A DNA stretch of 5,632 nt from an uncultured Bacillus sp. (GTDB lineage: Bacteria > Bacillota > Bacilli > Bacillales > Cytobacillaceae), in assembly GCA_937894355.1 (NCBI GenBank), contig CALCRD010000487.1:1-5632 (forward strand), given 5' to 3'. This document shows, one piece after another, positions 1 to 5,632 of this stretch. Numbering within the stretch: position 1 is the stretch's first letter; each line of letters begins with the position of its first letter. Position numbers and translations under genes: made by a program. The notes under the pieces are model-generated. The model was given only the letters and a program-made list of their open reading frames with translations. It did no database searches and had not been told where the DNA came from.

Positions 1-277
1 ACACATTTACAATCACCTGGTTGCCCCTGGCATGTTCCTGTTCAATCAGTTCAGTAACATCTTTTGCTACGCGCACAGTGTCATAAACAGATGTATACTT
101 TTTCTCAAATTCAAGCGCATTTTTGAAAGTCTTCTCAATCGTTTCCTCGGATTGGATCTTCTTATCAGGCGCCCCTTCTTCTGATAGCAATATAATTTTT
201 GAAGGGGATAGCCTTGTCACGCAGATGATAACAGGTTCAAGGGAATAGATTGTGGAGATAAGTGTAAGCTTTGTCAT
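1..277 (-). CDS. CARF-domain CRISPR-locus transcriptional regulator, N-terminal part (cut by window edge)
   Basis: The minus strand is open from an ATG at 277 to the window edge, giving the first 92 residues of a longer protein. It starts MTKLTLISTIYSLEPV and continues through a second hydrophobic strand (PSKIILLSEE) to a third (QVIVNV), where the window ends. This alternation of short hydrophobic strands and charged helices, with the opening ISTIYSLEPV, fits the Rossmann-like CARF domain of the archaeal 'CRISPR locus-related DNA-binding protein' family, which is Csa3-like and has a C-terminal helix-turn-helix. The CARF domain is expected to bind a cyclic oligonucleotide or similar ligand; the DNA-binding part would lie off the window. 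No clear Shine-Dalgarno precedes the ATG, so a weak site or a short leader is likely. Its GC (about 41%) is higher than that of the cas genes. Its divergent position suggests it controls the cas operon, itself, or both. Family assignment comes from pattern recognition only; a CARF protein with an effector domain instead of HTH cannot be excluded. Confidence 0.72.
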   Translation of the reverse strand, partial: MTKLTLISTIYSLEPVIICVTRLSPSKIILLSEEGAPDKKIQSEETIEKTFKNALEFEKKYTSVYDTVRVAKDVTELIEQEHARGNQVIVNV

Positions 278-283
278 TAGATG

Positions 284-294
284 CTTATTATTGT
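284..294. repeat. 11-bp direct repeat, copy 1 (CTTATTATTGT)
   Basis: An exact match to 323-333, same orientation, with starts 39 bases apart. It lies 7 bases upstream of the regulator ATG. It is read as ACAATAATAAG on the regulator's sense strand. The position fits an operator or leader element for the CARF gene, but the region is AT-rich and chance similarity is possible. Confidence 0.45.
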
Positions 295-322
295 GGGGTT
301 TGGTTAAATGCTTTGCTATGTA

Positions 323-333
323 CTTATTATTGT
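323..333. repeat. 11-bp direct repeat, copy 2 (CTTATTATTGT)
   Basis: Second exact copy of the 284-294 sequence. It sits next to the AT tract proposed as the regulator's TATA element, so a bound protein here could block transcription initiation. The two copies could form a paired operator for the CARF protein acting on its own promoter; this is inference. Confidence 0.45.
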
Positions 334-334
334 A

Positions 335-350
335 TTTTTTAATTAAATTT
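335..350 (-). promoter_or_regulatory. Candidate archaeal TATA element for the CARF regulator
   Basis: On the minus strand this reads AAATTTAATTAAAAAA, an AT tract resembling an archaeal TATA box. It lies about 58-73 bases upstream of the regulator ATG. Initiation about 25 bases downstream would give a leader of roughly 35 bases containing repeat copy 1. The whole area is AT-rich, so the exact element is uncertain. Confidence 0.3.
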
Positions 351-353
351 GTT

Positions 354-370
354 TATTAATATAATTAATA
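354..370. repeat. 17-bp AT-rich palindrome (TATTAAT-ATA-ATTAATA)
   Basis: Perfect 7-base inverted arms (354-360 and 364-370) around a 3-base centre, with the symmetry typical of a site bound by a dimeric helix-turn-helix protein. It lies just upstream of the proposed regulator TATA element and could serve either divergent promoter. In such AT-rich DNA a palindrome of this size could arise by chance. Confidence 0.35.
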
Positions 371-584
371 CTAGAAATGTATATATATTGATATAACAAT
401 TAATGTTAAAGGTTCACAAATATAGAGTCGAATATAAAAAATAGATAATATTAATAACTTGAAAAAGTCATATATTATTCAAATATTTAATAGGTCGTGC
501 ACTATTACTTGGTTGATATTATTCCCAAACCCCCTCTGACAATGCTGTATTATATCTTTTTGCAACTCAATGAGGTATAGTAGC

Positions 585-635
585 GTTGATGCACGAGGTG
601 TAAGCATTTCTAACACTGGAAAATAAAACATCAAC
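585..635. repeat. Nested inverted repeat upstream of cas8
   Basis: Outer arms are GTTGATG (585-591) and CATCAAC (629-635), perfectly complementary. Inside, GTGTAAG (598-604) and CTAACAC (610-616) pair with one mismatch around a 5-base loop. The core GTTGAT also occurs at 512-517. It could be a protein-binding site or, if transcribed, a leader hairpin of the cas mRNA. It is not followed by a T-run, so it is not a simple terminator. Confidence 0.4.
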
Positions 636-664
636 CGTGTAATCATGGACGATCTAAAAATTAC
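618..664 (+). promoter_or_regulatory. Candidate promoter region of the cas operon
   Basis: Two AT stretches resemble archaeal TATA boxes: GGAAAATAAAAC (618-629, purine-rich at its left like a BRE) and TCTAAAAATTAC (653-664). The first would place initiation near 652 with a leader of about 48 bases to the preferred cas8 start. The second would give a leader of only about 15 bases. I prefer the first, with low certainty. Confidence 0.25.
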
Positions 665-686
665 ATATGACAGTAAAATTAGACTT

Positions 687-692
687 GAAGGT
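687..692 (+). promoter_or_regulatory. Shine-Dalgarno-like site that favours the cas8 start at 700
   Basis: GAAGGT ends 7 bases before the ATG at 700, a normal spacing. It is only 1 base before the ATG at 694 and lies downstream of the ATG at 667, so it supports 700 as the start. The match to the anti-Shine-Dalgarno sequence is partial. Confidence 0.4.
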
Positions 693-699
693 AATGTCC

Positions 700-2388
700 A
701 TGGCAAATCAAAAAAATGACGATGCTTCATCAGAAATTACTTTTCCGAAACTTAGCCATTTCTGGATGGATTCAGGATTACTTGGCTTGTACAAAATAGC
801 AAAAGAAGAAAATCCATCAGAAATGGAAGTAGAAATGCATCTCACTGATGAATGCCTTACCTTTAAGGGAAGTGAAGATAATCTTATTGCTCTATTCAAC
901 AAAGCCTATGAGTCACTTTTAGATCAGTATTATAATAAATCAACAGAAAAACAAAAGCAGAAAAATGAAGGGTTTTACTACGATTCAAAAGAAGAAAAAT
1001 TTGTTCGCTTCCCAAAAGTAAAATCTATGGGGGTTGCTGGATTAATTTTCAACAAAGCTCCAAGAATGACTGTAAAGCAGGTCAAATATGATGCTATTGA
1101 AGTGAATGAAGCAGGAAAAAAGATTAAGAAAAAAGTACTTCCTCCCGAATATTCACATTTACAAGATCGATTTGACAGTTTTCTTTCTGAAACCGGGCTA
1201 AAGATCTCTGCGAATAATTTGTTGATTGATGGGCCAAATGCAATCCAGCCTCAAGTTGAAATAAAAGTAAAGAAAGGAAAAGAAAAAGGAAAATGCTTCA
1301 TTTGTGGGACAGCTTCTCATTCATTAACTGACATTGGGGGTACAGTATACCCTATGATTACTGGATCTTCCGGAGTATTATCCTTTAATTCTAATGGTGG
1401 AAGCCCTGAAAAAGTTTGCTGGAAATGTAGTTTTTTAGGGAAATTTGTACCAGTAAATGGTTTTTATGCATATAATAATGAAGGCTATAACATATATTTC
1501 CCATATTCTTCAAGCTTGGTTAAAATGAGTGAAGTATATGATGATTTTCAGGCTATAAATATAGTAGACGATCCTAATTTGCTAAAAAACTTTGAAAATC
1601 GCCTTGGAGGCTACTTCCAGCGACCATTTGAACAATTATTTACTTTTCTCTATTCTTTGTATTGGACGGTTCTATCCAAAAAAACAACAGATAACGGTGA
1701 TCATGAACTCGATTTTGAGAGACTTTTTGATGTGGTTATTTCAAAAGCTCCATTAGAGTTCTATACAATAAATACTACGGCTTTAGGGGACGCTCAAATG
1801 GGACAAATGATCTGGCCATTTAATGATTCTGTTTATCTATTCAGATTATTTGATAAAATCGAAAAAAGTAAGATTAGTATAAAAGAAGTAATGGCGACTC
1901 TTATTGATTATGATCAAACTAAAAATGATAATAAATCAATGATGAGAAACAAAGTTTGTGAGCGTATTCTTAAGAAAAAAAGTATAGTTGAACTCATTGA
2001 ACAGCATGCATTTCACATTAACAAGTCAAAAAAACAATACATAAAGCCCATACATGATTTCGTTATCGAATATGAGAAAATACTGAAGGAGGCGAATGAG
2101 AAAGTGGATCAAGCAATTATTGATACAGCAGTTAGTTTGGGAAAAACAATTGGATTTAGTGTTGCTTCTGCTGGTCGCAAAGGTAAAGGCGATCTTTTCA
2201 GGTTGAGAAAAACAAGAAAACCAGAAGATTTCTTAAATGAAATTAATCGAATTCAGATCAAATATGGAGCGCTGGTTACAGCTGACTTGTATGTAAAAGG
2301 GCAAGAATTTGAGAGAAATTTTCTAGAATTCAAACAATTTTGTATGATTGCTGCACTTAATACCTTTAATGCAAAAAGTCAAAATTAA
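700..2388 (+). CDS. cas8b: Cas8, type I-B Cascade large subunit (Cst1-like CXXC-CXXC protein)
   Basis: A 562-residue protein from ATG 700, or 573 from an in-frame ATG at 667; 700 is preferred for its Shine-Dalgarno-like GAAGGT. Near the N-terminus is FWMDSGLLGLYKIA (residues 21-34), the kind of opening motif seen in Cst1 proteins. Two cysteine pairs, CFIC (199 and 202) and CWKC (240 and 243), match the CXXC-CXXC signature of that family and probably hold a zinc ion. The C-terminal 100-150 residues look helical and charged, as expected for the small-subunit-like bundle of Cas8. In type I-B systems the large subunit recognises the PAM, helps open the target DNA and recruits Cas3. It is the first gene of the effector operon, 30 bases before cas7. 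A strong ribosome-binding site lies inside its 3' part (see the entry at 2104). Cas8 proteins diverge quickly, so assignment rests on the cysteine motifs, size and the adjacent cas7-cas5-cas3. Confidence 0.85.
   Translation: MANQKNDDASSEITFPKLSHFWMDSGLLGLYKIAKEENPSEMEVEMHLTDECLTFKGSEDNLIALFNKAYESLLDQYYNKSTEKQKQKNEGFYYDSKEEKFVRFPKVKSMGVAGLIFNKAPRMTVKQVKYDAIEVNEAGKKIKKKVLPPEYSHLQDRFDSFLSETGLKISANNLLIDGPNAIQPQVEIKVKKGKEKGKCFICGTASHSLTDIGGTVYPMITGSSGVLSFNSNGGSPEKVCWKCSFLGKFVPVNGFYAYNNEGYNIYFPYSSSLVKMSEVYDDFQAINIVDDPNLLKNFENRLGGYFQRPFEQLFTFLYSLYWTVLSKKTTDNGDHELDFERLFDVVISKAPLEFYTINTTALGDAQMGQMIWPFNDSVYLFRLFDKIEKSKISIKEVMATLIDYDQTKNDNKSMMRNKVCERILKKKSIVELIEQHAFHINKSKKQYIKPIHDFVIEYEKILKEANEKVDQAIIDTAVSLGKTIGFSVASAGRKGKGDLFRLRKTRKPEDFLNEINRIQIKYGALVTADLYVKGQEFERNFLEFKQFCMIAALNTFNAKSQN
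2086..2092 (+). promoter_or_regulatory. Internal Shine-Dalgarno sequence inside cas8
   Basis: AAGGAGG, the best match to a consensus ribosome-binding site that I noticed in the window. It lies within codons for Lys-Glu-Ala of cas8. The in-frame GTG at 2104 begins 11 bases after it. By comparison the GGAGG serving cas7 is 10 bases from its ATG, so this spacing is usable in the same operon. Confidence 0.5.
2104..2388 (+). CDS. cas11b: Possible internally translated Cas11b small subunit (C-terminal part of cas8)
   Basis: Starting at the in-frame GTG (codon 469 of the 562-residue cas8), this would make a 94-residue protein ending at the cas8 stop. Its sequence is rich in likely helices, from DQAIIDTAVSLGKTIGFSV through FLNEINRIQIKYGALV to FKQFCMIAALNTF, with a basic stretch (GRKGKGDLFRLRKTRK) that could touch nucleic acid. 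In type I-B, I-C and I-D systems an independently translated C-terminal fragment of the large subunit is known to serve as Cas11, which lines the Cascade belly and stabilises displaced DNA. The AAGGAGG at 2086-2092 gives direct support. Weak points are the GTG start, spacing at the long end and a length somewhat short for Cas11. An out-of-frame ATG at 2096 is too close to the site (3 bases) and opens only a short frame. No separate cas11 gene is present between cas8 and cas3. Confidence 0.45.
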   Translation: MDQAIIDTAVSLGKTIGFSVASAGRKGKGDLFRLRKTRKPEDFLNEINRIQIKYGALVTADLYVKGQEFERNFLEFKQFCMIAALNTFNAKSQN

Positions 2389-2403
2389 TTTCACAAATAG
2401 AAT

Positions 2404-2408
2404 GGAGG
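2404..2408 (+). promoter_or_regulatory. Ribosome-binding site of cas7
   Basis: GGAGG lies 10 bases before the cas7 ATG in the short cas8-cas7 gap. It is the only strong Shine-Dalgarno at a gene junction here; cas5 and cas3 have none. This fits high, independent translation of cas7, whose product is present in several copies per Cascade. Confidence 0.7.
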
Positions 2409-2418
2409 AATAAGAAAG

Positions 2419-3306
2419 ATGAAATCTGCAAAAGCATTGACTTTGACATATTTAACGCCAGTATCATTTGCTTCGTTGAATGGATCGGATAAAGAAGCAG
2501 ATAATATGTCTAACATCAAAAAAATATCTGTAGGCGTTGAGCAATATCCTTACGTATCATCTCAGGCTATTCGAAGGGCATTGAGAAATCAACTTGGAGT
2601 ATTGGGTAGAGAACTCTCGGAAGGAGTTGCTGCATCTCAAGCAAAGGGAGCTGCTACTACCCAGCAAGAACCCAACAAGTATATTGATGACGATCTTTTC
2701 GGATATATGGGCACTGAGAGTGGAGATGGGAATACAAAAGGGGGATCTACTAAGAGAACATCCGTAGTAAGAGTCTCACCTTTGATAGCATTGAATCCTT
2801 ATCAAGGGGATTTAGACTTTGGTACAAATTACATGGGCGTAAAAGCTGGTGGTGATCCTAACATCTTTGAAACTGAGATTCACTCTGGTTTGTATAGGGG
2901 GACTATATTAATCGAGCTCGATAGAATTGGAAAAGGTGATGGATTCAAGGAAGATATAGACAGCCTTGAAAAAGCAGCAAGGGTTAAAGATCTACTTAAA
3001 GCAATTAAAAACCTATGGGCTTCAGGTAGACAAACTAGATTTCTTGCGGATATCGCTCCAAAGTTTGTAGTTGCAGCAATGCTCAATGTAAAAAATCCAA
3101 TTTTTCTTGAAAGTGTAAAACTTGAAGAAAATGGAATTAATGTTCCGATTATAGAAGAAACTCTAAACGATTATGAACCTGAAATAATCTCTTCAGTTAT
3201 TGGTATGAGAAAAGGATTTTTCGTTAATGACATTGCGAATGCAAAATCTCTAGGGGAAGCATTTGAAGAGATGGCAAAATGGATCGATGAATATTATCAG
3301 CAGTGA
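2419..3306 (+). CDS. cas7: Cas7, Cascade backbone subunit (Cst2/DevR family)
   Basis: A 295-residue protein, a normal length for the Cst2/DevR family. The N-terminal strand (ALTLTYLTPVSFASL, residues 6-20) begins the RRM-like fold. YVSSQAIRRALR (45-56) is the conserved segment of Cas7/DevR proteins. DDDLFGYMG (90-98) followed by a Gly/Ser/Thr-rich loop and KRTSVVRVSPLIAL (112-125) matches the family's thumb region and following strand. Cas7 subunits polymerise along the crRNA spacer and bend out every sixth base. The start is well fixed by GGAGG at 2404-2408. It lies 30 bases after cas8 and overlaps the possible cas5 GTG start by 4 bases. Around residues 70-88 and 99-111 there are low-complexity, probably flexible loops. 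Assignment is supported by motifs and by its place between cas8 and cas5. Confidence 0.92.
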   Translation: MKSAKALTLTYLTPVSFASLNGSDKEADNMSNIKKISVGVEQYPYVSSQAIRRALRNQLGVLGRELSEGVAASQAKGAATTQQEPNKYIDDDLFGYMGTESGDGNTKGGSTKRTSVVRVSPLIALNPYQGDLDFGTNYMGVKAGGDPNIFETEIHSGLYRGTILIELDRIGKGDGFKEDIDSLEKAARVKDLLKAIKNLWASGRQTRFLADIAPKFVVAAMLNVKNPIFLESVKLEENGINVPIIEETLNDYEPEIISSVIGMRKGFFVNDIANAKSLGEAFEEMAKWIDEYYQQ

Positions 3307-4052
3307 TAGCTATGTTTATCTTTTCAATGGAAGGAGTATCACTAACTGCTTCTTTCCGGTCTCCAGAAACTCATACATTCCACAAAACACTTCCATTGCC
3401 CCCAAAGACAACAATAATTGGGATGATGGGAGCTGCTATGGGATTGAGTCTAGAAGACATACATAAATTAGTAGAAGACCAAGGTTTTTTAGTTGGAGTT
3501 TACGGTTTCAATAAAGGCTTAATGCGTGACCTCTGGAATTATAGGAAGCTTACGGGTAAAGAAAAGAACTACACTGAAAATGACATTAAAAATCGTAAGC
3601 AATACAGTATCCTTATCCGAGAATATCTATTCGACAATTTTTTCATATTCTATTTCGGATGTAATGAGCTTGAAAAATTAGAACATTTAAGGTCCGCATT
3701 TTTATCACCTGTATATCCTTTAACTGTTGGAAACAGTGATGATTTATTTAAAATATGTGAGGTTGGAGATATTATTGAAGAGAAGCAGTGTAAACTAAAT
3801 AAATTTGAGTGTACGGTTCTGCCCGGCGATATATCTCAGCTTTATAAAAATGATATTGATTTTAGCCAACTCCCAATAGTTAAAACAGTAAACACACCTC
3901 AAGTAGTCCTTTTGCCTACAAGATTCACTTTTCAAGGAGATGAAAGAAGAGTGAGTGAACGTCAAAAGTTTACTTATATAAGTACTCCCGTAAAATTGAA
4001 AACAGAGATTGATGGATATACTGTAAATGGAAGAAATGTTGTGCTGCTATGA
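3303..4052 (+). CDS. cas5: Cas5, crRNA 5'-handle-binding Cascade subunit (Cas5t-like)
   Basis: A 249-residue protein if it starts at GTG 3303, overlapping the cas7 stop as GTGA; an ATG at 3312 would give 246 residues. No Shine-Dalgarno is seen for either, so ribosomes probably reinitiate from cas7. The N-terminus has the Cas5 signature: a beta strand leading to TASFRSPE (15-22), then LPLPPKTTIIGMMGAAMG (30-47), the Pro-rich turn and Gly-rich helix conserved in this family. Its RRM-like domain caps the 5' handle of the crRNA and contacts Cas8 and the first Cas7. In some type I systems (I-C) Cas5 also cuts pre-crRNA, but Cas5t-like proteins normally rely on Cas6. Since cas6 is not in the window, the processing enzyme is presumably encoded elsewhere. 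The stop overlaps the cas3 start as ATGA. Confidence 0.9.
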   Translation: MIAMFIFSMEGVSLTASFRSPETHTFHKTLPLPPKTTIIGMMGAAMGLSLEDIHKLVEDQGFLVGVYGFNKGLMRDLWNYRKLTGKEKNYTENDIKNRKQYSILIREYLFDNFFIFYFGCNELEKLEHLRSAFLSPVYPLTVGNSDDLFKICEVGDIIEEKQCKLNKFECTVLPGDISQLYKNDIDFSQLPIVKTVNTPQVVLLPTRFTFQGDERRVSERQKFTYISTPVKLKTEIDGYTVNGRNVVLL

Positions 4053-5632
4053 ATAATATCATTTGGGCTAAACCTGACCAATCATATGAAGAACATATTA
4101 ATGCTTCTTATAGAGCCTGGAAACAGACAGTCCAAGCAAAAAGGGATCAAATTAAAAGATTCAGTCAGGAATTCGGATTTGACGAAAGACGTTTTTTGAT
4201 GAGTTCTCTTCTAAGTGTAGTTTTACATGATATTGGAAAATGTACGGACATCTTTCAGCAAATGATGGTTGCAAAGCAAAAAGGTTACCATTTTGACTAT
4301 CGTGAAAATTACAGGCATGAACTTGTATCTTTCATATATGCTGCCTATGGTAGTGCTGCTTTAATGCAACAGGAAGGTCCATTGGTTGGGAAACTTCCAG
4401 TTGAAGCTCTTGCTGTTTTAGGTCACCATAAAGCAATCAATCCAAATATGTCTTTTTTTGAAAAAGAAAGAATAAACGAAACACCGTCTATAATTGAAGA
4501 TGGAGAAAAACAAGCATTGCTTTTGGCAAAACAAATATTTGAAAAAGAAGGCTATGATTTCCTAGATCCTCTTTTTAAACTGAACACTAAAATTATAGAT
4601 CCATACAAAAATGCAAGTAAATTCCTGAATAATTTTATTGCAAAAATTTTCCAAGAAGAAAATAATTCTAAGGCAATAAGGCCAACTTACCTGCTTTTAA
4701 AAGCCATATTGCACTATTCAGACTGGCATGGCTCTTCAGGTTCGGATATTAACTACTGTTTGCAAACTAAATCTACAGAATTGGTTTCAGAAATTAGAAA
4801 AAGGTGTGAACTGAAGAATATTGATTTCACAGGTTTGACAGACTTTCAAAAGAGATGTGCCAGCACATTAGATCATGTAATTGCAATTGCACCAACCGGC
4901 AGTGGAAAAACTGAAGCATCGCTCTTATGGGCATTAAATAATCTTGAGAATATGGGCGGAGGTAAATTAGTCTATTTGTTGCCAACAATGGTCACAGCAA
5001 ATAGCATATTTTCGCGTCTGGAGGATTATTTCGGGGAGGAAAATGTAGGATTAACGCATTCTACAGCTTCTTTTATGTTCCAGGAAGAAGAGGATAATCC
5101 AAAAGAAAGACGAAATGTGCTCTTTGATAAATCCTTTATAAAACCTGCAACCATCGCTACAATAGATCAATTGCTGGTAACAGGGTTCAATCATGGGAAA
5201 TGGACGCTTGTTGAAGCAAATGCAGCTAATGCCGTTATAGTTATTGATGAAATACATTCATACGACTCATGGACATTGGGACTAATTATAAAATCGATTG
5301 AACATTTTTCTAAGCTGGGAACCAGGTTCATGCTTATGAGTGCAACTATGCCTACTTATCTAGTTAATCTTTTATCAAAGGCCTTTTCTTCCGTAGAAGT
5401 AATAAAAGACGATTTTCTACTGAACTCATGCAGAAATAAGTATACTACATGTAACAAATTTATTGATGATGCAATTTTAGATATTAAAAAGTCAGTATAT
5501 GATGGGAAAAAAACACTCGTGGTTGTTAACAATGTTGCAAAATGTCAGGAATTATATGAGCAATTAAGTTTCTTGAATCCTGTTTGTTATCACTCAAAGT
5601 TTACATTGGAAGATAGAGTAAAAAAAGAAAGC
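4049..5632 (+). CDS. cas3: Cas3, HD nuclease-helicase (3' end beyond window)
   Basis: Open from ATG 4049 to the right edge: 528 residues of a protein usually 700-900 long. The N-terminal HD domain has H16 (YEEHINASY), the H60-D61 pair in VVLHDIGK, H90 in YRHEL, H126-H127 in LGHHK, and D225 in HYSDWHGS. These are the expected metal ligands of the single-strand DNA nuclease. The superfamily 2 helicase follows: Walker A APTGSGKT (281-288), motif Ia LPTMVTANSIF, a TIDQLL segment, the DExH box DEIH (400-403), motif III SAT (431-433), then the start of the second RecA domain with LVVVNNVAKCQELYEQL and VCYHSKFTLEDR. The final helicase motif and the C-terminal domain are off the window. Cas3 is recruited by target-bound Cascade, nicks the displaced strand and degrades DNA while moving. 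Both catalytic domains appear intact and fused in one chain. The ATGA overlap with cas5, without a Shine-Dalgarno, indicates translational coupling. Confidence 0.96.
   Translation, partial: MNNIIWAKPDQSYEEHINASYRAWKQTVQAKRDQIKRFSQEFGFDERRFLMSSLLSVVLHDIGKCTDIFQQMMVAKQKGYHFDYRENYRHELVSFIYAAYGSAALMQQEGPLVGKLPVEALAVLGHHKAINPNMSFFEKERINETPSIIEDGEKQALLLAKQIFEKEGYDFLDPLFKLNTKIIDPYKNASKFLNNFIAKIFQEENNSKAIRPTYLLLKAILHYSDWHGSSGSDINYCLQTKSTELVSEIRKRCELKNIDFTGLTDFQKRCASTLDHVIAIAPTGSGKTEASLLWALNNLENMGGGKLVYLLPTMVTANSIFSRLEDYFGEENVGLTHSTASFMFQEEEDNPKERRNVLFDKSFIKPATIATIDQLLVTGFNHGKWTLVEANAANAVIVIDEIHSYDSWTLGLIIKSIEHFSKLGTRFMLMSATMPTYLVNLLSKAFSSVEVIKDDFLLNSCRNKYTTCNKFIDDAILDIKKSVYDGKKTLVVVNNVAKCQELYEQLSFLNPVCYHSKFTLEDRVKKES

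Larger units (their letters stand above)
278..699. other. Divergent intergenic control region between the CARF regulator and the cas operon
   Basis: About 420 bases with no convincing gene. Roughly 301-480 has only about 30 G/C in 180 bases, while 481-660 has about 64 in 180. The AT-rich half contains a direct repeat and a palindrome near the regulator start; the other half contains an inverted repeat before the cas8 start. No CRISPR repeat units, tRNA-like cloverleaf or clear terminator were seen. Since both flanking genes are transcribed outward, both promoters should lie here. Confidence 0.7.

Noticed and set aside
479..646. Possible small minus-strand protein of 55 residues in the intergenic region
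   Set aside because: No recognisable domain, no clear ribosome-binding site before the ATG at 646, and no family I recognise. Kept only as a composition anomaly, not as a gene.
278..666. CRISPR array or leader between the regulator and cas8
   Set aside because: No repeats of 25-40 bases at regular spacing are present, and no ATTGAAAC-type repeat end typical of I-B arrays was found. The only exact repeat is 11 bases long.
667..699. Upstream cas8 start at ATG 667
   Set aside because: No Shine-Dalgarno precedes it, and the added 11 residues lie before the recognisable N-terminal motif. A leaderless transcript could still use it, so it is noted as an alternative only.
2096..2098. ATG closest to the internal AAGGAGG as a start of a separate small gene
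   Set aside because: It is only 3 bases from the site and out of frame with cas8; its frame closes after roughly 36 codons with no protein-like pattern.
3263..3466. Plus-strand open frame across the cas7-cas5 junction
   Set aside because: It overlaps both genes in another frame, while cas7 and cas5 each show conserved family motifs through this stretch.
5051..5257. Minus-strand open frame opposite cas3
   Set aside because: It is antisense to the conserved helicase core, where the plus-strand translation shows a DEIH box and neighbouring motifs; it has no features of its own.

Overview
The window looks like part of an archaeal chromosome carrying the effector operon of a type I-B CRISPR-Cas system of the Cst (Tneap) kind. 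Coding regions are AT-rich. The leftmost partial gene resembles the CARF-type 'CRISPR locus-related DNA-binding protein' of methanogens such as the Methanosarcinales. That placement rests on remembered family resemblance, not on a search.

Layout: bases 1-277 (minus strand) hold the start of a CARF-domain regulator cut by the left edge. Bases 278-699 are a divergent intergenic region with two different halves. About 301-480 is extremely AT-rich (about 17% GC by hand count), and 481-660 is near 36% GC. It carries an 11-bp direct repeat, a small palindrome and a nested inverted repeat, all plausible control elements. From about 700 to the right edge four plus-strand genes run head to tail: cas8 (Cst1-like large subunit with two CXXC pairs), cas7 (Cst2/DevR backbone subunit), cas5 (Cas5t-like) and cas3 (HD nuclease fused to a DExH helicase, truncated by the window end). 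cas7/cas5 and cas5/cas3 overlap by 4 bases (GTGA and ATGA), so the operon is probably translationally coupled.

How the genes work together: Cas8, Cas7 and Cas5 should assemble on a crRNA into a Cascade complex that finds target DNA, and Cas3 should then be recruited to nick and unwind it. The divergent CARF protein probably senses a ligand and controls the locus. No cas6, cas1, cas2, cas4 or repeat-spacer array is visible here, so crRNA processing and spacer acquisition must be encoded outside the window.

The observation most worth following is a strong internal Shine-Dalgarno sequence (AAGGAGG, 2086-2092) inside cas8, 11 bases before an in-frame GTG. It would allow separate production of a 94-residue C-terminal fragment, that is, a hidden Cas11b small subunit.
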